A stretch of 57,674 nucleotides of DNA from an uncultured Lachnospiraceae bacterium (GCA_902786205.1 CADABQ010000014.1:6332-64005), one strand, 5' to 3'. Shown: positions 27,996-38,183, counted from the stretch's first letter. A program made the numbers and translations. The notes: generated by a model from the letters alone, not told the origin.

Positions 27996-30269
27996 CTATG
28001 GTTTTTTCTGAATTTCGCCTAATAACTTTTTCTTTGGAAATGGTAAGGTAGAAACTGAGGAATACCCTGAAACATTTATTTTATCCTTTGTAATACACAC
28101 TTCAATCGCACCATGATCAATGGTAGAAAAGCATGGACATTTTCTAGAAGCCAGACGTTGGAGCACTTCCTTGTGAGGATGTCTATATCGATTTCCTTCT
28201 CCGGCAGATACAATAGCATAATGAGGCTGTAATCTATCCAATAACGAATCAGAATTCGTATATTGAGAGCCATGGTGTGCAACTTTATAAATGTCACATT
28301 TCGGTAACTCTTTATTTGCGATAAGCGCTTCCTCCCCTTCTTTTTCTACATCTCCAGTAAACAACATGGAAAAGGAATGATATTTCATATAAAGAACTAT
28401 AGAATAGGCATTTCGCTCTGTTGTATTAAAGCCTTTATAAGGATGTAAACAGGATAAGCTAAGTTCTCCATCTATTATTTTGTCCTCTTTCTTTAAATAA
28501 GTTACATTAATATTTTTTTTCATGGCCAATTTTACCATTTTTAAAAATGCATCATCTTTTAAGTCTGTGTCTGGTAATATTAATGTCCCAATTTGTATCA
28601 CACCCGGTTCTTCCTGTTTTTCTAGTAATTCCATTAAACCGGAAATGTGATCCTGATCCATATGAGTAACAAGTGCATAATCTATATAGGAAATTCCTTT
28701 TGCTTTTAAGCACGGTGTAATTCGATATTGTCCCAGATTTTTTATATCTGTACTTCCTCCATCTATAAAATAAGTCGTTCCTGTTTCGTTTCGTAGAAGA
28801 ATCCCATCTCCCTGTCCAACATCCATTACTGTAATAGAAAGATTGTTACTTGGTGTTGGTACAAATATACTTAAGCAACAAATAAGCATAATTGGTAAAG
28901 TCAATTTAGGAATAACATTATAAACGAAAATTGCCAAAAAGATAAGACCATAATAAATCACCAATTGCTCAATTTGTGGTTTGCCAATCGTTATAATGCT
29001 ATTGGGTAACGATATTGTTAGATTGCATACCTTTTCGTAAAAAACGAAAATAGCGTGGATACCACCTGCAAAAAACATAGCAAAAAACTCAGAAAACATT
29101 CCTATGAAGGCAAGTAACACAGCCAATGCAATAAGTAAGGATACAAATGGAAGAATCAGGAGATTCAAGAAAATGGAATAAATCGGAAAATCATAATAAA
29201 AATACAAAAGAATTGGAAGTGTTATTAGATTGACGGAAAGACTAATTAAAAATGCATCCACTAGTTTATATATTATTTTTTTTCCACTTCTCCATTTTTT
29301 ATGCTCTGCGAGTTCTTTTTTTGTCCAATGAAAAAGAACTATGCGAATACTTTCTACAGTTTTGTTTACCTTTCTATTCTTTTCCTCAGAGGGGAAAATA
29401 CATTTTTTTATAATAGGATATACAACGGAAATTCCTAAAACTGCGCCAAAGGACAATAAAAAACCACAATTTACTAATTGGTATGGATTTTGTAACAAAA
29501 TGATTGTGCCACTAAGACATATAGCTGTTATAAAATCATATGTTCTTCCTAATAAAATTGCACAAAGGGAAATGGTTAGCATAATGGTTGCTCGGTTTGT
29601 TGAAACACTAAATCCTGTCATCTGTGCATAAGAAAATAAGAAGAGAATGGTACATGGTATATTTATTTCATTTGGTATATAAATTTTTTTCAGAAATTTG
29701 TAAAGAAATAATCCAATCATAGAAATATGCAATCCTGAAATAGCCAATATATGGGCAATTCCATTTTTTTGATATAATTCTTTCGTTTCTTGCGGTAAAC
29801 TAGATTTATCTCCTAGTAGCATAGCACAAAGAATTCCAGCATCTTCTTCTGGCAAAAATTTCTGATAAGTTTGTTTTAATATACTTCTTATTTCTTGTAA
29901 TTTATTTGCAAAATATGCATATTCATTGTTTACAATAGAAACATTTTTGGCTAATACTTTATAATCAATTCGTAAACTTTTATAATAAATGTATTCATTA
30001 AATTGTCCGGAATTGGTTCCTTTCGTGAAACGTTGTATATCTCCTTTTATTTTCACCTGGTTTTTAATTTTCAGGTTTTCTGCCTGTTCTGTATAAATCA
30101 ATAGTCCCGTTATACCATAATTTTCCTTCTTAATTTTCTTATTTTTTATAGAAGAAATTTTAATGTTTTTTATATAAATAGCGGTTGTTTTGCTTTTAGG
30201 CGTAATTTGATAAATCGTTCCAGTACATACAATAGAAGCTTTATTTGTAAATTCCTTTTCTAATGGCAA
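27996..30269 (-). CDS. comEC: ComEC/Rec2-type DNA-uptake channel protein
   Basis: 757 aa from TTG 30269, with three parts. First comes an OB-like DUF4131 region (residues 1-130). A multi-helix Competence domain follows (about 140-470) with LAISGLHISMIGLFLY. Last is a C-terminal metallo-beta-lactamase domain (about 500-720) with DVGQGDGILL, THMDQDHISGL and HHGSQYTNSDS. It forms the inner-membrane channel for incoming single-stranded DNA. The frame stays open upstream to about 30353 and encodes a typical hydrophobic ComEC N-terminus (LKRPFILLFLIS). The true start may therefore be an ATT at 30347 with AGTAGG upstream. comEA lies 2.8 kb upstream, with a two-component system between. Confidence 0.88.
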   Translation of the reverse strand: MPLEKEFTNKASIVCTGTIYQITPKSKTTAIYIKNIKISSIKNKKIKKENYGITGLLIYTEQAENLKIKNQVKIKGDIQRFTKGTNSGQFNEYIYYKSLRIDYKVLAKNVSIVNNEYAYFANKLQEIRSILKQTYQKFLPEEDAGILCAMLLGDKSSLPQETKELYQKNGIAHILAISGLHISMIGLFLYKFLKKIYIPNEINIPCTILFLFSYAQMTGFSVSTNRATIMLTISLCAILLGRTYDFITAICLSGTIILLQNPYQLVNCGFLLSFGAVLGISVVYPIIKKCIFPSEEKNRKVNKTVESIRIVLFHWTKKELAEHKKWRSGKKIIYKLVDAFLISLSVNLITLPILLYFYYDFPIYSIFLNLLILPFVSLLIALAVLLAFIGMFSEFFAMFFAGGIHAIFVFYEKVCNLTISLPNSIITIGKPQIEQLVIYYGLIFLAIFVYNVIPKLTLPIMLICCLSIFVPTPSNNLSITVMDVGQGDGILLRNETGTTYFIDGGSTDIKNLGQYRITPCLKAKGISYIDYALVTHMDQDHISGLMELLEKQEEPGVIQIGTLILPDTDLKDDAFLKMVKLAMKKNINVTYLKKEDKIIDGELSLSCLHPYKGFNTTERNAYSIVLYMKYHSFSMLFTGDVEKEGEEALIANKELPKCDIYKVAHHGSQYTNSDSLLDRLQPHYAIVSAGEGNRYRHPHKEVLQRLASRKCPCFSTIDHGAIEVCITKDKINVSGYSSVSTLPFPKKKLLGEIQKKP

Positions 30270-30347
30270 TTCTTCTGTGTGAAAAATAGAGAAAATGCTA
30301 ATTAGAATACTGATTAAAAATAATAAAATAAATGGTCGTTTTAAAAT

Positions 30348-30847
30348 ATTAAATTACCTACTTTCTTTTGTGAAATAGAAAACACTATGAATGAAGAGCA
30401 TAATCTTTCAAACAGTGTTGTTGCAAATGTTTAAAGTTTGGTATGCGAAACCAAACAAAGTAATGGGATTTTTCATAAATAAGATTCAAAATAATACTAT
30501 AAAAAATGGATAAACTATCACAGCCTAGCTGTTATAGTAAAAGAAATGGATGAGACAATACACTACTCTCATCTATGAGATGCAATCTTTCGCTCATAAT
30601 TGCATTTTACGAAATTTAATAGGTTTGGCTATGCTTTTGAAAAACTTGTCAAACATAGCCTGTTATATGTATGTCTAGTCAATGATATTCACAATCCACT
30701 CTGCTGCTTGCTCATATAAAAGCGACACTGCGTGCCTTAAGAGGTACGGGGCCTGAACCCAACACCTTGCACAAGAGTACCCACCGCCTAAAGGCAGTGG
30801 TTTTTCTCACTCTTTTATAAATCACAGATATTGCATAAAAATATTAA
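30348..30847. other. Non-coding stretch between comEC and the histidine kinase gene, rich in hairpins
   Basis: No gene is recognised. Hairpins: GTTTGGT (30436-30442) with ACCAAAC (30450-30456), and an 11-bp stem at 30514-30538 with a 3-nt loop and one mismatch. Dispersed element copy C fills 30678-30805. Confidence 0.5.
30678..30805 (+). repeat. Dispersed intergenic structured element, copy C
   Basis: It starts with the 40-bp core shared with 13212 and 24081, then a stretch with AAGAGGT and ACCCACC shared with copy B. It ends in the hairpin CCACCGCC (30781-30788) / GGCAGTGG (30793-30800) followed by five T in the plus direction. A 3'-end RNA structure or a transposon right end (IS200/IS605-like) would look like this, but no transposase is present. 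Confidence 0.5.
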
Positions 30848-32275
30848 TTAACTCACATAATTCAGAGGGATGCGAACCGTAAAGGTTGTTCCTTCTTTTT
30901 CTTTGCTATATACTTTTATAGCTCCTCTATGCATTAAAATTGCATTACGTGTTATGGATAATCCTAATCCAGTTCCACCTGTTTCTCTAGAACGTGCTTT
31001 ATCTACACGATAAAAACGTTCGAATACATTTTCTTGTTCATCTTCTGGAATTCCTACTCCAGAATCGGAAACTTTAATATAAAAGAATTTATGATCTGCA
31101 TTCAAAGATACGCGAACCCAACCATTATCATAATTATATTTTACGGCATTTTCAATTAAGTTATTAATAGCAAGAGATAACTTAACTTCATCTACTTCTG
31201 CCATAATGGTACGATAACTTTCAAAAATCAAGTTAATATTTCTATCGGCAGCGATTGGTTTGATACGCTTCATAATTTGCTCACATAACTCACTGATATT
31301 AATGGTAGCAATATTTAATACCCCTGCTGTCTTGTCCATTTTTACCAAGGACAGTAAATCTGTAATAATTTTATTTTCGCGTTCAATCTCAGCGTTGATA
31401 TCAACCAAAAACTCCCGATAAAGTTCTGCAGGCGCATCTTCTTGCTGTAATAACGAATCTGCCAATACTTTAATGGAGGTAATCGGTGTTTTTAGTTCAT
31501 GTGACACATTTGATACAAATTCTTGTCTGGAACTTTCTAATGTTTCCAGTTTTGTAGTCATGCTATTGATAGAATCTACCACATCTTCTATTTCAGTATA
31601 GCTATCCACTGTTAATTTTTCACCTAAAAAACCATCTGTAATTCTATTTATAGATGTTGTTAGTTCTTTTAAAGGTTTTATAACAGAACGGGAATAAAAT
31701 ACCGCTATTACCACAAGAATAAGGAATAAAATACCATCAATAATATATATATTTTTTTGCATTTTATGATAAGTTGCAAGGACCGATGCTGTATCAACAG
31801 AGATCATCACAATTATTTTATTTTCTTGGTTTAAAGATACCGGTTTCATACAAAAAAATTTTTCTTTTGTATGCATCTTAACAACATGATCTTTTTCTTG
31901 TGATTGTTTTAACGCCTCTTCCTCATTGGAAGATAATAAATCAGGGGCTGGTGTAGTATTCTTTTTATCAACCACCATATTATCCTGATAAACAATTTTA
32001 TTACCATCTATAATACATATTTCCGTCTGATATGTTTTTTCTAGAGTTTTGATAGTTTTAATTTTTTCATTGTTTAATGAAAAACCTTTATTTGTATTAG
32101 ATGATGAATGTATGAGAAGATTTGCTACCATACTACTTTGCTTCTCTAAGTTGTCATAAGCTTGTTTGATCACACTAGAACGGTGCGTAAGGAATCCTAC
32201 CCAAGTTATCATTCCTATAATTCCTACACCTATAAGAATGAGTACAGTTAATAACTGTACTCGTAATGTTCGCAT
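30848..32275 (-). CDS. Sensor histidine kinase
   Basis: The 475-aa protein has one N-terminal transmembrane helix (about 7-28), an extracytoplasmic sensor of about 140 residues, a second helix (about 172-192) and a HAMP linker. HisKA follows with phospho-acceptor His in SHELKTPITSIKVLADSLL, then a HATPase with N box (NNLIENAVKYN), DSGVGIPEDEQ, FERFYRVDKARSRETGGTGLGLS. The kinase core resembles PhoR/WalK-type sensors but has no PAS domain. The signal is unknown. It follows its response regulator by 22 bp. Confidence 0.88.
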   Translation of the reverse strand: MRTLRVQLLTVLILIGVGIIGMITWVGFLTHRSSVIKQAYDNLEKQSSMVANLLIHSSSNTNKGFSLNNEKIKTIKTLEKTYQTEICIIDGNKIVYQDNMVVDKKNTTPAPDLLSSNEEEALKQSQEKDHVVKMHTKEKFFCMKPVSLNQENKIIVMISVDTASVLATYHKMQKNIYIIDGILFLILVVIAVFYSRSVIKPLKELTTSINRITDGFLGEKLTVDSYTEIEDVVDSINSMTTKLETLESSRQEFVSNVSHELKTPITSIKVLADSLLQQEDAPAELYREFLVDINAEIERENKIITDLLSLVKMDKTAGVLNIATINISELCEQIMKRIKPIAADRNINLIFESYRTIMAEVDEVKLSLAINNLIENAVKYNYDNGWVRVSLNADHKFFYIKVSDSGVGIPEDEQENVFERFYRVDKARSRETGGTGLGLSITRNAILMHRGAIKVYSKEKEGTTFTVRIPLNYVS

Positions 32276-32297
32276 AGAACGAATCTTCTTATTTTTT

Positions 32298-32990
32298 TCA
32301 ACCTTGAAAGAAATAACCTACACCCCATTTTGTATGTATATATCTAGGCTCACTTGGGTTTGCCTCGATTTTTTCGCGAAGCCTTCGAATGTGTACATCA
32401 ACTGTTCGAACATCTCCAGGATAATCATATCCCCATACAGTATTTAGTAGGCTTTCACGGCTATATACTTTGTTAGGATTAAACATCAATAATTCAAGCA
32501 AATCAAATTCTTTGGCTGTTAAGTTAACCTCTTCTTCATTGATAAATACGCGACGGCTGTCACAATCTACTTTTAATTCTTCAAATACAGCAACCTTAGC
32601 TTCTTCCTCTTTCTCTGCTTTTGTATTTTTACTTCTTCGCATAATTGCTTTAATACGTGCCTTTAACTCCAAAATGTTAAATGGCTTTGTAATATAATCA
32701 TCCGCACCATATTCTAACCCAAGAATTTTATCCATGTCATCACCTTTTGCAGTTAACATAATGATTGGAACATCTGAAAATTCTCTAATTTGCTGGCACA
32801 CTTCGAATCCTGTTAATTTAGGTAACATTACATCCAACAAAATCACATCAAATTCATTGTTTTTTACAAGTTCCAGTGCTTCCTCTCCATCGTATGCACA
32901 GGTAACATTCATATTGTCCTGTTCTAAGCTAAAACGGATTCCTTTCACAATTAGCTTTTCATCATCCACTACTAATACTTTTTTGTCCAA
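32298..32990 (-). CDS. OmpR/PhoB-family response regulator (WalR-like)
   Basis: TTG 32990 (230 aa) is chosen because GAGG lies 8 nt upstream; GTG 32999 would place the RBS on the start codon. The receiver domain has VVDDEK, phospho-acceptor Asp in VILLDVMLP and the conserved LTAKGDDMDKI. The C-terminal winged helix contains DYPGDVRTVDVHIRRLREKIE and WGVGYFF, close to WalR/VicR-type regulators. The targets are unknown. The downstream kinase is its partner. Confidence 0.9.
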   Translation of the reverse strand: MDKKVLVVDDEKLIVKGIRFSLEQDNMNVTCAYDGEEALELVKNNEFDVILLDVMLPKLTGFEVCQQIREFSDVPIIMLTAKGDDMDKILGLEYGADDYITKPFNILELKARIKAIMRRSKNTKAEKEEEAKVAVFEELKVDCDSRRVFINEEEVNLTAKEFDLLELLMFNPNKVYSRESLLNTVWGYDYPGDVRTVDVHIRRLREKIEANPSEPRYIHTKWGVGYFFQG

Positions 32991-33058
32991 ACTACTCACC
33001 TCATTATATTATTCTTCTTTATGTTTTGTTCACCATATATGAAGATAATATGATAAAC

Positions 33059-33679
33059 TCACACTGTAATATACGCTTCGATTTTACTGTATACTCCATC
33101 CTTGATTCCGGTGATATTTTTTATTTCTTCTATACTTGAAAATTTTCCATTTTCCTGTCGATACTGTACGATACTATTTGCCTTTGATTCGCCTATTCCA
33201 GGTAAAGTCAGCAATTCCTCAGTTGTAGCAGTATTAAGGTTTATTTTAGATTGTTCTGTTGTATTCGAAGAAATAGCAGTAATAGTTCCTTTGTTTTCTT
33301 TTGATTTATATGGAATATAAACCTGTTCATTATCAGATAGCAATTGTGCTTGATTAACATCTGTATCTGCAGCCTTCTTTTTTAAGCCACCAGCAGCAGA
33401 AATTGCATCACAGATACGTGTATTTGCAGGGAGTTCATATACTCCCGGCTTTTTTACTGCACCGCATATATGCACATGAATGAATGCCTTTTCTGAGGTG
33501 TTTTTTTTATCACTCGTTTCTTCCTTTTCATCTTCATCCTGTACAATAACCGATACATTTTTCTCTTCTTGTTTGACAGAATTACTTTCGGTCCCTTTAT
33601 GACTCAATAGATATCCACCGCCGAACAGCAAAAGAAACAGACTAATTGCAATCATCTTTATTATTTTATTGAAATTCAT
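33059..33679 (-). CDS. comEA: ComEA-type helix-hairpin-helix DNA-binding protein
   Basis: The 206-aa protein has an N-terminal membrane anchor (about 8-24), an acidic linker, a SLBB domain (AFIHVHICGAVKKPGVYELPANTRICDAI) and two helix-hairpin-helix motifs at the end (INLNTATTEELLTLPGIGESKANSIVQYR, then GIKDGVYSKIEAYI). ComEA holds double-stranded DNA outside the membrane and passes it to ComEC during uptake. The gene pair supports a potentially intact late competence step. Confidence 0.9.
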   Translation of the reverse strand: MNFNKIIKMIAISLFLLLFGGGYLLSHKGTESNSVKQEEKNVSVIVQDEDEKEETSDKKNTSEKAFIHVHICGAVKKPGVYELPANTRICDAISAAGGLKKKAADTDVNQAQLLSDNEQVYIPYKSKENKGTITAISSNTTEQSKINLNTATTEELLTLPGIGESKANSIVQYRQENGKFSSIEEIKNITGIKDGVYSKIEAYITV

Positions 33680-33842
33680 TTTACAAACCTATTACCAAGT
33701 ATCCCTTTATACAGTTGTATCATTAATATTTTACATATTTTTATTCATTATTACAATACTTTTTTTACAATTTCATAAAAAAATGAATACTTTTTTGTCA
33801 TATTTAAAAGATTTAAAGGGGAAGTATCCATTTCTATCAACC

Positions 33843-34277
33843 TTATTTCCACTTAAATATAACAACACCTACCAGAAATACTAGGATACCAATACATTTT
33901 CTCCATTCAAATCCCTGTTTTTCTATGCCAAATATACCAAATAATTCAATGATATAAGCAACGAGTAATTGAGCACATACGATGAACATTTCTGCTCGTG
34001 CAGTGCCTAATGAAGAGATACTTTTTACCACTGTAATAGTTATAAAAGCCCCAATAATACCTCCTAGTAACAAATACTTAGGTGTAACCTGAAATAATCT
34101 GTAAAGTGGTATATTCCTTTCTGAAATATAATAAGCACATAAACATACAAAAAATGCAGTTAACTGTACAAACATAGCTGTAAGCCATGTACCTGTCTGT
34201 TTTGTAGCACCTGAATTAAATACTCCCTGAATACTCATTAATGCTCCAGAAAGCAATGCAATAAGAATCCCAAACAT
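33843..34277 (-). CDS. Small DMT-type inner-membrane transporter (DUF606/YdcZ family)
   Basis: The 144-aa protein has five predicted transmembrane helices with the family start GILIALLSGALMSIQGVFNSGATKQTGTW and the end CIGILVFLVGVVIFKWK. Such proteins resemble half-size drug/metabolite transporters that act as dimers or pairs. The substrate is unknown. ATG 34277 has GGAGG 10 nt upstream. Monocistronic. Confidence 0.75.
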   Translation of the reverse strand: MFGILIALLSGALMSIQGVFNSGATKQTGTWLTAMFVQLTAFFVCLCAYYISERNIPLYRLFQVTPKYLLLGGIIGAFITITVVKSISSLGTARAEMFIVCAQLLVAYIIELFGIFGIEKQGFEWRKCIGILVFLVGVVIFKWK

Positions 34278-34481
34278 AAAATGAACTCCTCCTCCAAAAA
34301 ATTAGAGAAATAATATCTTGATTTTAACAGATTAATAATCTCCTTAAAAATCGATATTTAAAAAGCATGTTACTAATCATTAGTATTACATAATTTTTTT
34401 CATTTATGCGAGATTTACCTAATTTAAATTTAACTCTATTATCCTAAGCTGCATTACTGTATGATAACACAAATTGGTAGT

Positions 34482-34524
34482 GTAAAAAGGCAAGTTCTTT
34501 ACAACACCGTAAAAAACTTGCCTT
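34482..34524 (-). terminator. Terminator of the argJ-argB-argD operon
   Basis: A 16-bp stem, 34487-34502 with 34509-34524, contains AAGGCAAGTT/AACTTGCCTT. It pairs fully on the minus strand with one U-G pair and is followed by TTTTTACA, 52 bp after the argD stop. Confidence 0.85.
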
Positions 34525-34575
34525 AAAATTATTTATTCTATCTTTTGTTTTATATCGAAGATATGTGCTTATTTC

Positions 34576-35766
34576 TTATATTTCAGCTAAAACAGAATCT
34601 AAAATTACAATCATTTCGTCAATGTTTTCTTTTGTTATAATCAATGGTGGTACAAAACGAATGATATTAGTTCCTGCATTAATCAAAATCAATTTTTTAT
34701 CCAATGCCTTTTGAATGATTGGACCAACTGGAATCGAGAATTCCAAGCCTTGCATAAAGCCTAATCCACGGCGCTCTATGATAAATGTATATTTTTCTTT
34801 CAACATATCCAGCTTTTCTTCAAGATAAGGGGCCACTTCCTGTACATGTTCTGTTATTTTCAATTCATCGTATAAATCAAATACTGTACTAATTGCTGTT
34901 GTAACAAACGGATTTCCACCATAGGTTGTTCCGTGATCTCCGGGAACTAATGCTTTTGCAACGTTATCTTTTGCGACAAATGCACCAACTGGAACTCCAC
35001 AACCTAATGCTTTTGCTGTTGTTACGATATCTGGTTTTATTCCATATTGTTCATATGCGTACATAGTACCAGTTCTACCCATTCCACATTGAATTTCATC
35101 ACTAATCAGTAAAATATCATTTTCATCGCATAATTTTCTGATTCCCTGGATAAAATCCTTTTTCGCAGGATAGATACCGCCCTCTCCCTGAACCGTTTCC
35201 ATAATAATGGCACAAGTTTTATCTGTAATAGCATCCTTAACACTTTCTAGATTGTTGTATTCGGCAAACACAACACCACCGATCAATGGTTGAAATGCTT
35301 CCTGATAATGTGGATTTCCTGTTACTGCCAAAGCCCCCAAACTTCTACCATGGAAGGAATGATTCATGGAAATGATTTCGTGATCTGTATATCCGTCACG
35401 TAAGAAAGCATACTTTCTAGCTAATTTAATTGCACCTTCAATCGCTTCTGTTCCACTATTGGTGAAAAATACTCGATCCAAACCAGTAGCGTTAACTACT
35501 TTCTCTGCTGCTTCTGGAAGGAAAGGCGAATAAAAATAATTAGATGTATGAATCAATTTATCGATTTGTTCTTTTAATGCATTATTAAATTTTTTATTGT
35601 TGTATCCCAATGCAAATACGGCAATTCCTGCTGTAAAATCTAAATATTTATTTCCATCTACATCATAGAGATATACGCCATTTCCTTTTTCTAAAACAAT
35701 CTGATAGCGATTATAGGTATGTATTAAATATTTTTCTGCTTTTTCAATATATTCTTTTGTTTCCAT
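34576..35766 (-). CDS. argD: Acetylornithine aminotransferase
   Basis: The 396-aa class III PLP aminotransferase has YLDFTAGIAVFALGYNN, the cofactor-binding FTNSGTEAIEGAIKLAR, the Asp in LLISDEIQCGMGRTG and the PLP lysine in TTAKALGCGVPVGAF. It converts N-acetylglutamate semialdehyde to N-acetylornithine. It lies 11 bp after argB in one operon. ATG 35766 has AGGAGG upstream. argC is not in the window. Confidence 0.93.
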   Translation of the reverse strand: METKEYIEKAEKYLIHTYNRYQIVLEKGNGVYLYDVDGNKYLDFTAGIAVFALGYNNKKFNNALKEQIDKLIHTSNYFYSPFLPEAAEKVVNATGLDRVFFTNSGTEAIEGAIKLARKYAFLRDGYTDHEIISMNHSFHGRSLGALAVTGNPHYQEAFQPLIGGVVFAEYNNLESVKDAITDKTCAIIMETVQGEGGIYPAKKDFIQGIRKLCDENDILLISDEIQCGMGRTGTMYAYEQYGIKPDIVTTAKALGCGVPVGAFVAKDNVAKALVPGDHGTTYGGNPFVTTAISTVFDLYDELKITEHVQEVAPYLEEKLDMLKEKYTFIIERRGLGFMQGLEFSIPVGPIIQKALDKKLILINAGTNIIRFVPPLIITKENIDEMIVILDSVLAEI

Positions 35767-35777
35767 ATTCCGACCTC

Positions 35778-36686
35778 CTAGTATTGCACTTCATGTTCAT
35801 AAAGTTTATTTTCATCATCAATGATGGCAGTTCCAATACCCTTTTGTGTAAAGAATTCAAGTAACAAACAATGTTCTTTTCTACCATCTAATATATGTAC
35901 ACGATTTACACCATTATTTACAGCATCAATACAGTTTCGTATCTTAGGCAACATTCCACCACTTATTTCTCCGCTTTCAATCATTTCATCTGCTTTCGCT
36001 AAGGTTAATACAGAGATTAATGTATTTTTATCGTTAGGGTCCTTGCAGACGCCATCTACATCAGTTAAGAAAGCTAATTTTTCAGCTTTTATCGCACGTG
36101 CTACTGCACATGCTGCATCGTCTGCATTAATATTGTATGTTTCGTAGTCATCTCCAAGTCCAATTGGAGCAATTACAGGAATGAAGTCATTATCTAATAA
36201 AGAATCAATCAATTCACTGTTTACCTTTTTTACATCACCAACAAAGCCAATATCTTGTCCATTGACCATTTTCTTGTCTACGCAAAGGGTACCGCCATCT
36301 TTTCCACTGATTCCAACAGCCTTCACACCTAATTTTTCAATGCGCTGTACCAATCCTTTGTTTACTCTGTTCAAAACCATCTCTGCAATTTCCATTGTCT
36401 CTGCATCCGTAACACGTAGTCCTTCAACAAACTTGGTTTCCTTTCCTACAATATTAATCCATTTGCTGATTTCCTTTCCGCCACCATGCACAATAATGGG
36501 TTTCATACCAACTAATTTTAATAAAGCAACATCTTTAATAACACTTTCTTCTAATGTTTTATCAATCATGGCACTTCCGCCATATTTGACTACAACTTTC
36601 TTGTTATTAAAATCACGAATATATGGCAATGCCTCAATTAGTGTTTCTGCTTTGATTAAAATTTGTTCCATTTCTTTTGACTCCAT
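35778..36686 (-). CDS. argB: Acetylglutamate kinase
   Basis: 302 aa from ATG 36686; a second ATG at 36671 has a better-placed GGAG and would give 297 aa. It shows the amino-acid kinase fold: [25 protein letters not shown], the [10 protein letters not shown] loop, and [28 protein letters not shown]. It phosphorylates N-acetylglutamate, the usual feedback point of the cyclic pathway. It follows argJ, fitting acetyl-group recycling. Confidence 0.93.
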   Translation of the reverse strand: MESKEMEQILIKAETLIEALPYIRDFNNKKVVVKYGGSAMIDKTLEESVIKDVALLKLVGMKPIIVHGGGKEISKWINIVGKETKFVEGLRVTDAETMEIAEMVLNRVNKGLVQRIEKLGVKAVGISGKDGGTLCVDKKMVNGQDIGFVGDVKKVNSELIDSLLDNDFIPVIAPIGLGDDYETYNINADDAACAVARAIKAEKLAFLTDVDGVCKDPNDKNTLISVLTLAKADEMIESGEISGGMLPKIRNCIDAVNNGVNRVHILDGRKEHCLLLEFFTQKGIGTAIIDDENKLYEHEVQY

Positions 36687-36729
36687 TGTTTCTTTGTTTC
36701 CTTTCTCTAGTGATTAATATTTCTTTCTT

Positions 36730-37953
36730 TTATGAACGATAGTCTCCATTGATTTTTACATAATCATATGTCAAATCACATCCCCAAGCCGTTGCTGTTT
36801 CTGTTCCTTGTTTCATATCAGCAATTGCTGTAACATGTTCTGCGGATAAAATTTTTGTTGCTTCTTCTTCGCTATAGTTAGTTGCCATTCCATTTTCAAA
36901 AAGTTTTATACGCTGTCCATTACTTTCAATATATAAATCTACAATTTCTGGATTAAATTCTACACCAGAATATCCCAATGCACAAATAATTCTTCCCCAA
37001 TTTGCATCACTTCCGTATACAGCGGTTTTTACCAAATTAGATGTAATAACAGATTTACTAAGTGTGATGGCGTCTTGTTTTGTCTTTGCATTCATAACTA
37101 TTGTTTCAAATAATTTTGTAGCGCCTTCTCCATCTCCTGCCATCATTTTTGCCAATGTATGTGTTACAGCAGCTAATGCATCACAAAATGTTTTATAATT
37201 TTCATCTTTTTTAGTTATTTCCGGATTTTCTGCTTTTCCATTTGCTAATACAATCATACTATCGTTTGTAGAGGTATCACGATCTACGGAAATCATATTA
37301 AAAGAGGAAACTACATCTGTACGAACGGCTTCTTGTAATAGTTCTTTGGAAATTGCAAGGTCTGTTGTGATAACACATAGCATAGTAGCCATGTCCGGAT
37401 GAATCATTCCAGAACCTTTAGACATACCACCAATTGTTATAGTTTTGCCATCAATTTCAAATTGAACAGCACATTCTTTCGATATCGTATCAGTTGTCAT
37501 AATCGCTTTTGCAGCAGCATTTCCAGCCTCGAGATCTTCATTTAACTGCTTACTCATTGTACGGATTCCATTTACAGCTCGTTCTATTGGAATCTGCATA
37601 CCGATAACACCAGTGGAAGCTGTCAAAACAGAGCGTAATGGTAAATCCAGTGCAGTTGCAACTGCCTGTGCCATTTGTTCATTAATGCTTAATCCTTCCT
37701 TACTGGTGCAAGCATTTGCAATACCGCTATTTAATACAACTGCTTGCGCGAATTCCTCTTTTTTCACAATATCGCGGTCCCATTGTACTGGCGCTGCTTT
37801 TACAACATTTTTAGTAAATACACCAGCAACTTTCGCAGGTACTACACTATATACCAACGCCATGTCATCTCTTCCCTTATATTTAATCTCCGCAGCTGTT
37901 GATGTAGCCATAAATCCTTTTGCAGCTGTTACTCCACCATCTATTTTTTTCAT
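36730..37953 (-). CDS. argJ: Bifunctional ornithine acetyltransferase/N-acetylglutamate synthase
   Basis: ATG 37953 (407 aa) has GGGAGG upstream; the frame extends to 38142 only because the foldback element is open in that frame. Family motifs: GGVTAAKGFMATSTAAEIK at the start, and the self-cleavage/nucleophile site MATMLCVITTD with its Thr. ArgJ moves the acetyl group from acetylornithine to glutamate. First gene of argJ-argB-argD. The foldback element lies 26 bp upstream of the start codon, inside the probable leader. Confidence 0.93.
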   Translation of the reverse strand: MKKIDGGVTAAKGFMATSTAAEIKYKGRDDMALVYSVVPAKVAGVFTKNVVKAAPVQWDRDIVKKEEFAQAVVLNSGIANACTSKEGLSINEQMAQAVATALDLPLRSVLTASTGVIGMQIPIERAVNGIRTMSKQLNEDLEAGNAAAKAIMTTDTISKECAVQFEIDGKTITIGGMSKGSGMIHPDMATMLCVITTDLAISKELLQEAVRTDVVSSFNMISVDRDTSTNDSMIVLANGKAENPEITKKDENYKTFCDALAAVTHTLAKMMAGDGEGATKLFETIVMNAKTKQDAITLSKSVITSNLVKTAVYGSDANWGRIICALGYSGVEFNPEIVDLYIESNGQRIKLFENGMATNYSEEEATKILSAEHVTAIADMKQGTETATAWGCDLTYDYVKINGDYRS

Positions 37954-37979
37954 AAAAAATATACCTCCCTTGTTTCTTA

Positions 37980-38142
37980 ATGTACTCTCGGAATCTCCCT
38001 TGCACCCACTTTTGCAACTGTTTTTCCGCCAGCTATACACAAATTTAATCAACGTACGCTCCACGTACGCCTCATAAATTTGTGCATAGCTGACAAAAAA
38101 CCATTTTGCAAAATCAGGCACAAAGAGACTCCGAGAGTACAT
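37980..38142. mobile_element. 163-bp foldback (MITE-like) element upstream of argJ
   Basis: The two halves are near-perfect inverted repeats around a centre at about 38061, which itself is CGTACG-N5-CGTACG. The tips are ATGTACTCTCGG and CCGAGAGTACAT, perfect terminal repeats. The element is flanked on both sides by CTTA (37976-37979 and 38143-38146), as expected for a 4-bp target duplication. It encodes nothing credible. It would form a very long hairpin in argJ leader RNA. Confidence 0.65.
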
Positions 38143-38183
38143 CTTATTTTATTTTTCTATAATGATTCAGATGTATAAACATC

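Noticed and set aside
30720..30805. tRNA-like or tRNA gene fragment
   Set aside because: The stretch has GC-rich arms but no T-loop consensus and cannot be folded into a cloverleaf by eye.
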